Shown one piece after another: positions 19,201 through 27,164 of a stretch of DNA of 64,000 nt. Numbering within the stretch: position 1 is the first letter of the stretch; every line of letters starts with the position of its first letter. Under the pieces are notes generated by a model that was not told the origin of the DNA, did no database searches, and saw only the letters and a list, made by a program, of their open reading frames with translations. Origin of the DNA: Sphingomonas liriopis (GTDB taxonomy: Bacteria; Pseudomonadota; Alphaproteobacteria; Sphingomonadales; Sphingomonadaceae); contig NZ_JAMLDY010000018.1 of NCBI RefSeq assembly GCF_024211255.1, positions 1 to 64,000 on the forward strand, read 5' to 3'. A program made the position numbers and the translations under genes.

Positions 19201-20715
19201 GTGCGCGGACGTGGCGAAATCGGTAGACGCAGCCGACTTAAAATCGGCTTCCCCTGGAGTGCGGGTTCGAGTCCCGCCGTCCGCACCATCCTTCTCGCGC
19301 TGACGCTCGGCCTCGCCGGTTGCGGCCAGCGGCCCGATTCGGGGCCCGTCGTGGTCAGCGCGATCGGCGGGCCGCCGCGCCTCGCCGATCCCGCCCGCGG
19401 TCGCCCCGATACGCCCGCCCGCCTGCTGCTCGACGCGACTGCCGAGGGGCTGGTCCGCTTCGACGCGAGCGGGCAGATCGAACCCGGGCTCGCCGAACGC
19501 TGGATCGTGATCGACGCGGGGATGAGCTACATCTTCCGCCTGCGCGATGCACAATGGCGCGACGGCAGCCGCGTCACCGCCGATCAGGTCGTCGATCATC
19601 TGCGCCGCCAGATCGCGCCGGGATCGCGCAACCCGCTCGCCCCCTTCCTGACCGCGGTCGACGAGATCGTCACGATGACCCCGCAGGTGATCGAGGTGCG
19701 GCTGCGCCGGCCGCGCCCCGACCTGCTCAAGCTGTTCGCGCAGCCCGAACTCGCGCTGTGGCGCAGCGACGCGATCGGCGGCGCCGGCCCGATGCGCGTC
19801 GTCCATGCCGGCGGCAGCCTGTTGCTGCGCCCCGCCTTCGATCCCGGCCGCGCCGATCCCGAGGACCGGCGCGAGACCCGCCCGGAAGAAGACGTCCGCC
19901 TGATCGGCGAACGCGCCGCCCGCGCGATCGTCCGCTTCGCCGCGCACGATTCGGATCATGTCGCAGGGGGCACGTTCGGCGACTGGCCGCTCGTCGCACT
20001 GGGTGCGGTCGCCCCCGCCAACATCCGTATCGATCCCGCCGCCGGCCTGTTCGGCTTCGCGATCGTCAACCGCGACGGTTTCCTGGCCGAGGCGCCCAAT
20101 CGCGCGGCGATCAGCGGCGCGATCGATCGCGCCGCGGTGACCAATGCGGTGATGCAGGGGTGGGAACCGGCCGAGCGCATCCTGCCCGACACGCTCGATT
20201 CGGCGGCGCCGCCGGCTCTGCCCGGCTGGACGCTGCTGTCCCCCGACGAGCGGCGCGAAAGCGCGCGCGCGCGGGTCGCCGGCTGGGGCGATCCGGTGCG
20301 GTTGCGGATCGCGCTGCCCGCGGGGCCGGGCGCGACGTTGCTCTATGCGCAGGTCGCTGCCTCGCTACTCGCGATCGGGGTGACGCCGGAGCGGGTCGCC
20401 CTTCAGGATCCCGCCGATCTGCGGCTGGTCGATCAGGTCGCGCCCTATGACAGCGCGCGCTGGTATCTCGCCAACGCCTGCTCATTGTGTGGCGACGAGG
20501 CGCGGACGGCGTTGATCGCGGCGCGCGATGCGCCGACGCTGGCCGAGCGGGCGCGGCTGATCGCCGCCGCCGATGCCGCGCTGGCGGTCGACACCGCGTT
20601 CGTCCCGATCGCACGGCCGCTGCGCTGGTCGCTGGTCGCGCTGCGGTTGCGCCAGTGGCGGCCCAATCCGCGGGCGTGGCACCCGTTGAACCAACTGCGC
20701 GGCGATACCAATTAG
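19201..20715 (+). CDS. Peptide/oligopeptide-type ABC solute-binding lipoprotein
   Basis: Family-5 extracellular solute-binding protein (about 475 mature residues). The lipobox LGLAGC and hydrophobic stretch ILLALTLGLAG are encoded right after the tRNA-Leu; EGLVRFDASGQIEPGLAERW, YIFRLRDAQWRDGSRVTADQ and IRIALPA-type segments are SBP_bac_5 features. The start is a puzzle. No ATG, GTG or TTG lies between the tRNA and the hydrophobic core; in-frame starts are GTG 19201 and TTG 19165, both of which need translation through the tRNA gene. I use GTG 19201, which gives a long arginine-rich n-region. No permease genes are adjacent. Confidence 0.7.
   Translation: MRGRGEIGRRSRLKIGFPWSAGSSPAVRTILLALTLGLAGCGQRPDSGPVVVSAIGGPPRLADPARGRPDTPARLLLDATAEGLVRFDASGQIEPGLAERWIVIDAGMSYIFRLRDAQWRDGSRVTADQVVDHLRRQIAPGSRNPLAPFLTAVDEIVTMTPQVIEVRLRRPRPDLLKLFAQPELALWRSDAIGGAGPMRVVHAGGSLLLRPAFDPGRADPEDRRETRPEEDVRLIGERAARAIVRFAAHDSDHVAGGTFGDWPLVALGAVAPANIRIDPAAGLFGFAIVNRDGFLAEAPNRAAISGAIDRAAVTNAVMQGWEPAERILPDTLDSAAPPALPGWTLLSPDERRESARARVAGWGDPVRLRIALPAGPGATLLYAQVAASLLAIGVTPERVALQDPADLRLVDQVAPYDSARWYLANACSLCGDEARTALIAARDAPTLAERARLIAAADAALAVDTAFVPIARPLRWSLVALRLRQWRPNPRAWHPLNQLRGDTN
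19205..19288 (+). tRNA. tRNA-Leu (anticodon UAA)
   Basis: An 84-nt class II tRNA: acceptor GCGGACG/CGTCCGC, D-loop AAATCGGTAGACGC, anticodon stem GCCGA/TCGGC with loop CTTAAAA (anticodon TAA), variable arm CTTCCCCTGGAGTGC, T-arm GCGGGTTCGAGTCCCGC. CCA is encoded; its final A is the first base of a codon of the next gene's frame. Confidence 0.97.
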
Positions 20716-20721
20716 GAACGC

Positions 20722-21177
20722 ATGACCATGCGTCCCCAATCCGCCCAGACCCGATCGGATCGCCCCCGCCCGATGCAGGTTCGCCCGTTGCTCGATTCGC
20801 TGCCGATCGGCCGCGATGCGGCGTCGGTGCGCATCCGGCTGGAGGCGATGGAGCGGGTGATGGAGGGGCTGTTCACCATCCCCGGCACCAGCCGCAAGGT
20901 CGGCATGGACGTGGTGCTCGACCTCGTCCCCGTCATCGGCACGACGGTCGCCGCGCTGATCGGGTCGTGGCTGGTCTGGGAAGCGCGCAACCTCGGCATG
21001 TCGAAGGTGCAGATGGCGCGGATGTTCGGCAACGTCGGGATCGACTGGGCGCTGGGCCTGATCCCCTTCGTCGGCGCGGTGCCCGATTTCTTCTTCCGCT
21101 CGAACACGCGCAACCTGAAGATCATCCGCAAGCACCTCGACCGGCATCACCCGGCGACGGCGACGATCATCGGTTAA
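20722..21177 (+). CDS. DUF4112 membrane protein
   Basis: A 151-residue protein with the DUF4112 signature: DVVLDLVPVIGTTVAALIGSW (about 73-93), VGIDWALGLIPFVGAVPDFF (about 108-127) and the C-terminal NTRNLKIIRKHL. Two hydrophobic helical hairpins suggest inner-membrane location. It starts 6 bp after the solute-binding protein gene, so the two are probably cotranscribed. Function unknown. Confidence 0.85.
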   Translation: MTMRPQSAQTRSDRPRPMQVRPLLDSLPIGRDAASVRIRLEAMERVMEGLFTIPGTSRKVGMDVVLDLVPVIGTTVAALIGSWLVWEARNLGMSKVQMARMFGNVGIDWALGLIPFVGAVPDFFFRSNTRNLKIIRKHLDRHHPATATIIG

Positions 21178-21194
21178 GGGAATCTCGCGCTCTA

Positions 21195-21280
21195 CCGTTC
21201 GCCCCGAGCCTGTCGAAGGGCCTCTATCCGCGAGTACGGGTGTTGCGGAAAGAGTGCTTCGACAGGCTCAGCACGAACGG
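21195..21280. repeat. Palindromic repeat, family B (copy 3)
   Basis: Left arm CCGTTCGCCCCGAGCCTGTC and right arm CTTCGACAGGCTCAGCACGA around a 40-bp centre. It lies in the convergent gap between the DUF4112 and RNase T2 genes and may act as a bidirectional 3'-end structure. Confidence 0.85.
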
Positions 21281-21302
21281 GGTTAGGTTTAGGCGCAGAT
21301 CT

Positions 21303-22016
21303 TCAGCGCACGCCGCGCCAAATCTTGACCGTCGCGGTCGGCGACAGCCCGCCCTGATGCGCCGGGCAGCGCTGGTAGCGGAAGCTCTTGTCGAGACACA
21401 GCCAGATTTCGTCGAGCCAGCCCTGCCGGTTGGCGGTGACGCGCATCATGTCGGCGGTCATCCCCGGATTGGCCTGCGCCACCGCTTCGGCCAGTCTACC
21501 CGTGGTCAGGGCCCCGCGCGACAATGCGTCCATGTCGGGGTAGCGCAGCTTCGCATAGAGGCCGGTCGACTGCGCGAAATAGCGGTCGGGGCGATAGCCC
21601 GCCATGCAGGTGCCGTGCTTCGCCCATTCGTGCTGCAATAGCTGCGCCGAGGGCGTGGCGCACAGGTTGCGCGCGATCACCTGGCGCGACAGCAACGGCG
21701 TCGCCTGGCAATATTGCGGCCAGTCCTTGCCGATCCCGTCGGGCCACAGCCCGTGGAGCGTGAAGCCGAAACGATTGCCGCTGCCGCACTGGAATCGCGC
21801 AGCGGCGTCACGGGCATGCTCGTGGCAATATTGCGGGGCCCAGGTGATCGCGAGCGTATAGCCACCGATCGGCAGCAATCGCTGCGGCTGGCGATCGTTG
21901 GGCAGATCGGGCCGCGGCCGCTCGATCGTCGCCGGCACCGAACAGCGATAGCTTTGCGCCTGCGCGATGGCCGGCACGGCCAGTGCCGCAACCGCGGCGA
22001 TCAGCCGGACGATCAT
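21303..22016 (-). CDS. Ribonuclease T2 family protein
   Basis: Secreted/periplasmic RNase, 237 residues, signal peptide MIVRLIAAVAALAVPAIAQA. Both active-site boxes are intact: GFTLHGLWP (84-92, catalytic H88) and HEWAKHGTC (129-137, E130, K133, H134). Cysteines C25, C64, C77, C103, C119, C136 and others can form the family disulfides. Such RNases cleave RNA through 2',3'-cyclic intermediates and scavenge nutrients. Its ATG overlaps the stop of the upstream membrane-protein gene. Confidence 0.9.
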   Translation of the reverse strand: MIVRLIAAVAALAVPAIAQAQSYRCSVPATIERPRPDLPNDRQPQRLLPIGGYTLAITWAPQYCHEHARDAAARFQCGSGNRFGFTLHGLWPDGIGKDWPQYCQATPLLSRQVIARNLCATPSAQLLQHEWAKHGTCMAGYRPDRYFAQSTGLYAKLRYPDMDALSRGALTTGRLAEAVAQANPGMTADMMRVTANRQGWLDEIWLCLDKSFRYQRCPAHQGGLSPTATVKIWRGVR

Positions 22017-22462
22017 GGCCGCGGCGCGTCCAGATCGTCGTCCTCGCCCAGCCCCTCGCCGAACCACAGCCTAGCGTCCGGCCGGAACAGCATCACCGCG
22101 GCGGCGATGTACAGGATGTTGGCGAACAGCCCCAGGATCAGCTGCGTGCCGGTCGGCGCGCGGCCCGTCGCTAGCAGGAACAGCGCGGACAGCAGCCCGA
22201 ACGCGCCGAACGCGGCGAACACGACCTGCACCCATTTCGCCACCACGCTGGGCCGGCGGACGATGAAGAACCACAGCAGCACGGCGATGGCAAGGCCGAT
22301 CACCTGCGTCAGCGGCAGGAACCAGCCGGCGTTGGCGAACAGCGGGTTGGCCGCCAGCGTCGCCTGCGTCGTCCCCCAGTTGAGCGCGGCATTGATGAGC
22401 CCGATGATGACGGACGCCCAATAGAGTTGCTCGAAACGCGCGATCGACGGCGGCTTGGCCAT
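22013..22462 (-). CDS. Four-helix membrane protein of unknown function
   Basis: A 149-residue integral membrane protein with four predicted TM segments (about 14-32, 48-66, 74-95, 105-123) and an acidic cytoplasmic tail EGLGEDDDLDAPRP. I do not recognise a family. It overlaps the RNase T2 gene by 4 bp, so the pair is translationally coupled. The start is ATG 22462, preceded by GGGGACC. Confidence 0.75.
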   Translation of the reverse strand: MAKPPSIARFEQLYWASVIIGLINAALNWGTTQATLAANPLFANAGWFLPLTQVIGLAIAVLLWFFIVRRPSVVAKWVQVVFAAFGAFGLLSALFLLATGRAPTGTQLILGLFANILYIAAAVMLFRPDARLWFGEGLGEDDDLDAPRP

Positions 22463-22530
22463 GATGGTCCCCCGGATTGATACCGTCCGCCAACCTAGCT
22501 GCCCCGCCGCGCCGCGCAAGCCGTCCGCCG

Positions 22531-23376
22531 TCACACCAAAGCGAAATCCAGCCCGATATCGGCGGCCGGCGCGGACTGGGTCAGCCGCCCGACCGAGACA
22601 TAGGTGACGCCAGTGTCGGCGATTCCGCGGATCGTGTCGAGCCGGACGCCGCCCGACGCCTCGGTCGGCACGCGGCCGTCGACCAGCGCCACCGCCTCGC
22701 GCAGCAGCGGCGGCGCCATATTGTCGAGCAGCAGATGCGTCGCGCCTGCGTCGAGCGCGGGTACGATCTGGTCGATCCGGTCGACCTCGACGATGATCCG
22801 CGCGATCCCCGCATCCACCGCGCGCTGGACGGCCGCGGCGACGCCGCCCGCCACCGCGACGTGGTTGTCCTTTATCATCGCCGCATCCCACAGGCCCATG
22901 CGATGGTTCTGCGCGCCGCCGGTGCGGGTCGCATATTTTTCCAGCACGCGCAGGCCGGGGATCGTCTTGCGCGTGTCGAGCAGGATCGCGCCGGTGCCGG
23001 CGATCGCATCGACATAGGCGCGGGTCAGCGTCGCGATCCCCGACAGATGCTGGATGGTGTTGAGCGCCGACCGTTCGGCGGTCAGCATCGCACGCGCATT
23101 CCCCTCGATGCGCAGCAATTCGGTGCCGGCGGGCACCGCATCGCCATCGGCGACCAGCCCGGTCACCACCGCCTGCGGATCGAGCGCATGGAAGAAGGCC
23201 TCGGCGAGGCCAAGCCCGGCGACGACGATCGCCTCGCGCGTGTCCATCACGCCCGCGAAACGCGCCTCCGCAGGGATCACCGCCGCGGAGGTGATATCGC
23301 CGCCGTCGCCCATATCCTCGGCCAGCGTCGCGCGTATGAAGCCGGCGGTATCGAAGCGGTCCAGAACGAAGCTCAT
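22531..23376 (-). CDS. nadC: Nicotinate-nucleotide pyrophosphorylase (quinolinate phosphoribosyltransferase)
   Basis: Converts quinolinate and PRPP to nicotinate mononucleotide in de novo NAD synthesis. It has 281 residues. Motifs: EDMGDGGDITSAAV (20-33), ERSALNTIQHLSGIAT, DTRKTIPGLRVLEKYA (substrate site) and IKDNHVAVAGG; C-terminal ASGGVRLDTIRGIADTGVTY. The frame is open about 1 kb further, overlapping nadA, but family alignment and the ATG at 23376 fix the start. nadA lies 260 bp upstream on the same strand. Confidence 0.95.
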   Translation of the reverse strand: MSFVLDRFDTAGFIRATLAEDMGDGGDITSAAVIPAEARFAGVMDTREAIVVAGLGLAEAFFHALDPQAVVTGLVADGDAVPAGTELLRIEGNARAMLTAERSALNTIQHLSGIATLTRAYVDAIAGTGAILLDTRKTIPGLRVLEKYATRTGGAQNHRMGLWDAAMIKDNHVAVAGGVAAAVQRAVDAGIARIIVEVDRIDQIVPALDAGATHLLLDNMAPPLLREAVALVDGRVPTEASGGVRLDTIRGIADTGVTYVSVGRLTQSAPAADIGLDFALV

Positions 23377-23456
23377 TTCGTGTATACGATCCTGCTGCAC
23401 TGCGGAACCAAATATGCTATCGGTGGTTTCGCGTCGGTACGGGGTGGGAATGGCAC

Positions 23457-23606
23457 ATGGATGATACGACGGCCACGACGGAGCTGCACGCGCTCCTGCA
23501 GACCGCGCTGGAACTGGCTGATCGGCTGGGCCTGACGATGGTCGGCATCCATATCGACGAAGCCAAGAACCTGCTCGTCGAACAGGGCACCACCACCGCA
23601 CATTGA
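23457..23606 (+). CDS. Small hypothetical protein between nadA and nadC
   Basis: A 49-codon ORF with ATG, running divergently from nadC: TELHALLQTALELADRLGLT then MVGIHIDEAKNLLVEQG. The helix-strand-helix pattern and its placement in an otherwise empty gap favour a real gene. A weak GGTGGGAA precedes ATG. No known function or family recognised; an antisense ORF in the same place looks random. Confidence 0.55.
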   Translation: MDDTTATTELHALLQTALELADRLGLTMVGIHIDEAKNLLVEQGTTTAH

Positions 23607-23636
23607 CCGGCCCCACCGACCGCGCGCGCTGGCCAG

Positions 23637-24650
23637 TCAGTCGCCGGTGACGGGCACCGCCATCGCCGGCGCGGGGCCGAGATCCCCCTGCCCCAGCGTC
23701 GCCGACGCCATGGTCAGCATCGCATCCAGGCTCTTCTTGGCGCGGACCCGCAGGCCTTCCTCGATTTCGATCCGCGGCTCGAGGTCGCGCAACGCGACGT
23801 AGAGCTTTTCCATCGTGTTGAGCGCCATGTACGGGCAGATGTTGCAGTTGCAATTGCCGTCCGCGCCCGGCGCGCCGATGAACACCTTGTTCGGCATCGC
23901 CTTTTCCATCTGGTGGATGATGTGCGGCTCGGTCGCGACGATCAGCGTGGCGCCCGGCATCGCATTGGCGAACTCCAGAATACCACGCGTCGACCCGACG
24001 TAATCGGCATGGTCGAGGATCACCGCCGGGCATTCGGGATGCGCCGCCACCGGCGCGCCGGGGTATTGCGCCTTCAGCTTCAGCAGCTCGGTCTCGCTGA
24101 ACGCCTCGTGCACGATGCACACGCCCGGCCATAGCAGCAGCTCGCGCCCGGTCTTGCGCTGGAGATAGCCGCCGAGGTTGCGGTCGGGGCCGAAGATGAT
24201 CTTCTGGTCGCGCGGCAGTTGCGCGAGGATCGTCTCGGCGGACGAGGAGGTGACGATGACGTCGCTGAGCGCCTTCACCTCGGTCGAACAGTTGATGTAG
24301 GTCAGCGCGATATGATCGGGGTGCGCGGCGCGGAACGCGGCGAACTGGTCGGGCGGGCAGCTGTCTTCCAATGAACAACCGGCGTCCATGTCGGGCAGCA
24401 CGACGATCTTGTCGGGGCTGAGGATCTTCGCCGTTTCCGCCATGAAGCGCACGCCGCAGAAGGCGATGACGTCGGCGTCGGTCGCCTGCGCCTTGCGACT
24501 GAGGTCGAGGCTGTCGCCAACGAAATCGGCAAGGTCCTGCAACTCGGGCTTCTGGTAGTAATGCGCCAGGATCACGGCGTTGCGCTCCTTGCGGAGGCGC
24601 TCGATCTCGGCGCGCAGGTCGATGCCGGCGAGGTTGGTGGGCTGTTTCAT
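23637..24650 (-). CDS. nadA: Quinolinate synthase A
   Basis: [4Fe-4S] enzyme that condenses iminoaspartate with dihydroxyacetone phosphate to quinolinate. 337 residues. AHYYQKPELQDLADFVGDSL (29-48), cluster-region cysteines at GCSLEDSC, YINCSTEVKA and the C-terminal NCNCNICPYMALNTM, plus AHPECPAV. Start ATG 24650 (MKQPTNLAGI); the frame continues to 24677. nadB is not in the window. Confidence 0.95.
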   Translation of the reverse strand: MKQPTNLAGIDLRAEIERLRKERNAVILAHYYQKPELQDLADFVGDSLDLSRKAQATDADVIAFCGVRFMAETAKILSPDKIVVLPDMDAGCSLEDSCPPDQFAAFRAAHPDHIALTYINCSTEVKALSDVIVTSSSAETILAQLPRDQKIIFGPDRNLGGYLQRKTGRELLLWPGVCIVHEAFSETELLKLKAQYPGAPVAAHPECPAVILDHADYVGSTRGILEFANAMPGATLIVATEPHIIHQMEKAMPNKVFIGAPGADGNCNCNICPYMALNTMEKLYVALRDLEPRIEIEEGLRVRAKKSLDAMLTMASATLGQGDLGPAPAMAVPVTGD

Positions 24651-24681
24651 GCGACGCAGATGGCCCGGTCGCGGCATTCGA

Positions 24682-25461
24682 TCAAGAGAGAGGCGGAAAC
24701 GGAGGATAGGATAACGGCGCGACCGCCTCGCCCGGGGTCCCGGCGACCGCCGCGCGGTACAGCGCCAGCCCCGGCGCGCTCGTCGCCGCGACGTCCATCG
24801 CGACCTGTGTAACGGTGAGCGCGGCGATCCCCCACCACCAGCCGGGATGCACCCGCCCGCGAGTCCGCAGGTCCGCGACGACGCCGGCGATCGGGAACAG
24901 CATCACCGCAGCGAACACGCCCCAGCCGACCCAGGGGATCATGAACGGCGCGGGCAGCAACCGCCCCCAGGCCGGCCCGGTCAGCCCCGCCATCGCGCAT
25001 GCCATCAGCCGGTTGTGCCACGCGGTCTGCCGCCGCAACCGGATCGCGGCCGCGACCAGCCCCCCGAAGCAGAGCACCGACAGCGAGTTCATGAACAGGA
25101 AATAGGACGGTACGAAGAAGAACGGCGCGCCGCCGCGCCGCACCATCATCACCGTCATGTAGATGCCGAGCACCACCACCGCGACCGCCCAGCCCGCGCC
25201 CAGCCAGCCGATTCGCCGGTGCAGCGCCACCGATCCGCTCGCCACCAGCCAGTTCTGCATCAGGTAGAGCGCGGTCCAGCCGAAGAAAACCGCGGCGTGG
25301 ATGTGCAGCCTTACCGGCACGGCGAAGCTCGACCGCCCCATCGCCAGCTGCATCGAAAACCCCGCGACGATGACGACAGTCATCGCGACGGCGAGCCAGA
25401 AGAAGAACCGGTGATCGCGCAGGCGTACCTGCGTGGAGGTCGCCGTCATCGTTGTCGCCAT
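24682..25461 (-). CDS. Polytopic membrane protein of unknown function
   Basis: 259 residues with about seven hydrophobic segments (first at about 19-42, FFFWLAVAMTVVIVAGFSM). Histidines in or near helices (LHIHAAVFFGW, LHRRIGW, WHNRLM) are like those of small haem-binding or DUF2306-like membrane proteins, but I cannot name the family. It starts 31 bp before the nadA end region on the same strand; cotranscription with nadA is uncertain. Confidence 0.7.
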   Translation of the reverse strand: MATTMTATSTQVRLRDHRFFFWLAVAMTVVIVAGFSMQLAMGRSSFAVPVRLHIHAAVFFGWTALYLMQNWLVASGSVALHRRIGWLGAGWAVAVVVLGIYMTVMMVRRGGAPFFFVPSYFLFMNSLSVLCFGGLVAAAIRLRRQTAWHNRLMACAMAGLTGPAWGRLLPAPFMIPWVGWGVFAAVMLFPIAGVVADLRTRGRVHPGWWWGIAALTVTQVAMDVAATSAPGLALYRAAVAGTPGEAVAPLSYPPFPPLS

Positions 25462-25516
25462 GTCGATATCCCCCCGGATGTGACGACGAGGAACCTATCG
25501 CAACCGGCGGCGGCGA

Positions 25517-26251
25517 TCAACGCGCGTTGCCGAGCACCTCCTGCAGCGATCGGCTGGAGTCCCAGCGCTCGGTCGATGCTACGGGATCGTCGGCGAAGCG
25601 GACCTTGACCTGCGCGTCGATCCCGGCGGCGCGCAGCGGCATCGCGAAGCTGCTTTCCACCGCACGCCGCGTCGCGTCCTTGGCGAGCTTCATCGGTGTC
25701 GCGTCGCGCGCCTGGCGGACCAGTTCGGCCTGCCCGGCGCGGCGGTTGGCCGAATCGAGCTGCGTCTCCGCATCGGTCAGCCGCGACAGGATGCCGCCGC
25801 TGCCATATTCGCGGATCGCGGTCAGATCGACCTGCGGCCCGTCGAGCTCGATTCCCGGCAGGCGCACCGACAGCGTGTTGGTGTCCGCATCCCAAGCGAC
25901 GTCGGCCTGGGTCAGCTTGCCGAGATCGACCTCGTAGCGGACGAGGCCGGGCATGATGAGGGTCTTTTCGGTCGACAGGCCGAGCTGCGACTGGCGCGAG
26001 GTGCTGACCGCGACGAAGCGCGCCGCGAAGGCGGACAGGCGGTTCTGTTCGCGCAGCCCTTCCAGACTGGCGTTGGCGACGGTGGTGGGGTCGGGCGACA
26101 GGCGGCGCTCGACGTAGCGCTGCACGCCCCACAGGCCGACCAGCACGGCAAGCCCGAGCAGGATGATGATCCCCGCCGCCTTGCCCAGGAACGATCCGGT
26201 GGTCGAGGCCACGCGCACCGGTGCGGGATCGTTCACGTCGCGCTCCGCCAT
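25517..26251 (-). CDS. DUF4230 domain membrane protein
   Basis: 244 residues: cytoplasmic N-terminus, one TM helix (about 22-42, AGIIILLGLAVLVGLWGV), then the DUF4230 domain with FAARFVAVSTSRQSQLGLST, LIMPGLVRYEVDLGKL and the helical ARDATPMKLAKDATRRAVES. Function unknown. Its start overlaps the stop of the MBL hydrolase gene by 19 bp. Confidence 0.82.
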   Translation of the reverse strand: MAERDVNDPAPVRVASTTGSFLGKAAGIIILLGLAVLVGLWGVQRYVERRLSPDPTTVANASLEGLREQNRLSAFAARFVAVSTSRQSQLGLSTEKTLIMPGLVRYEVDLGKLTQADVAWDADTNTLSVRLPGIELDGPQVDLTAIREYGSGGILSRLTDAETQLDSANRRAGQAELVRQARDATPMKLAKDATRRAVESSFAMPLRAAGIDAQVKVRFADDPVASTERWDSSRSLQEVLGNAR

Positions 26252-27090
26252 GCCGGGCCCTCCTCGCTTGCCAGTCCCCGCCGACGCAGGTCGTAGAGGT
26301 GCGCCAGCACCGATCGCTCCGCCGCGCCGAGCAACCGCGGGTCGAGGCCGACGTACATCCGCGCGGTCATCGCCGCGAGCGGCTGCGCGCCCTCGCCGAG
26401 CAGCCGCAGGATCTGCCCCTCGCGCTGCTTGCGGTGGCCGAGCATGCCGCGCACCAGCCGCCGCGGCGTCTCGACCGCCTCGCCGTGGCCGGGATAATAG
26501 ATGCGGTCGTCGCGGGCGAGCAGCTTGTCGAGGCTCGCCATGTAATCGCCCATGTCGCCGTCGGGCGGCGACACGACGCTGGTCGCCCAGCCCATGACGT
26601 GATCGCCGGAGAACAAGGCGCCGCTCTCGCACAGCGCATAAGCGAGATGGTTCGAGGTATGGCCGGGCGTCGCGACCGCCTCCAGCGTCCAGCCGTCGCC
26701 GGCGACCGTATCGCCTTCGGCCAGTACGCGATCGGGTGCGTAATCCGCGTCGAAGGCGGCGTCGGCACGCGGGCCGTCATCGCCGACATGGAACGCGACC
26801 GGGCCGACGATCGGCGCACCGGTTGCGGCGGCGAGCGGGCGGCTGGCCGGGCTGTGGTCGCGATGATGATGCGTGATGACGATCGCGGCGACCGGTCGCC
26901 CGGCGATCGTAGCGAGCAGCGCGGCGAGATGCACAGGGTCGTCCGGGCCCGGGTCGATCACCGCCAGATCGGTCGTGCCGACGACGTGCGTCTGCGTCCC
27001 GCTGTAGGTGTAGGGCGAGGGATTGGGCGCGAGCACGCGGGTGACGAGCGGCTCGAGCTGGATCGGGATACCGGTCGGATGCGCGGCCAT
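26233..27090 (-). CDS. MBL-fold metallo-hydrolase
   Basis: 285-residue metallo-beta-lactamase-fold hydrolase of the LACTB2/glyoxalase-II-like subgroup. Metal motifs: THHHRDHS (HxHxDH, about 75-82), PGHTSNHLAYAL (third His), LFSGDHVMGW (bridging Asp) and YYPGHGE. A C-terminal winged-helix-like part (about 215-280, HRKQREGQILRLLGEG) is usual in this subgroup. True beta-lactamase activity is not implied despite the nearby blaI/blaR1-like pair. The reading frame extends far upstream antisense to nothing credible; ATG 27090 fits the family N-terminus. Confidence 0.85.
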   Translation of the reverse strand: MAAHPTGIPIQLEPLVTRVLAPNPSPYTYSGTQTHVVGTTDLAVIDPGPDDPVHLAALLATIAGRPVAAIVITHHHRDHSPASRPLAAATGAPIVGPVAFHVGDDGPRADAAFDADYAPDRVLAEGDTVAGDGWTLEAVATPGHTSNHLAYALCESGALFSGDHVMGWATSVVSPPDGDMGDYMASLDKLLARDDRIYYPGHGEAVETPRRLVRGMLGHRKQREGQILRLLGEGAQPLAAMTARMYVGLDPRLLGAAERSVLAHLYDLRRRGLASEEGPAWRSAT

Positions 27091-27128
27091 TGGGTCCGAT
27101 GTGGCGTGCTGCGGCCGCGAACGCAAGG

Positions 27129-27155
27129 GGCGACCTCCCGCAAAGGGAGGCCGCC
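27129..27155 (-). terminator. Terminator-like hairpin after the M56 peptidase gene
   Basis: GGCGACCTCCC and GGGAGGCCGCC flank GCAAA, forming a strong near-perfect stem just past the 3' end of the M56 gene on the minus strand. The T-rich tail is short (CCCCTTGCGTT). Confidence 0.55.
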
Positions 27156-27164
27156 ACCCCATCG

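Noticed and set aside
22531..24378. NadC frame extended 1 kb upstream over nadA
   Set aside because: Family length and the ATG at 23376 fix nadC; the extension overlaps nadA in a different frame.
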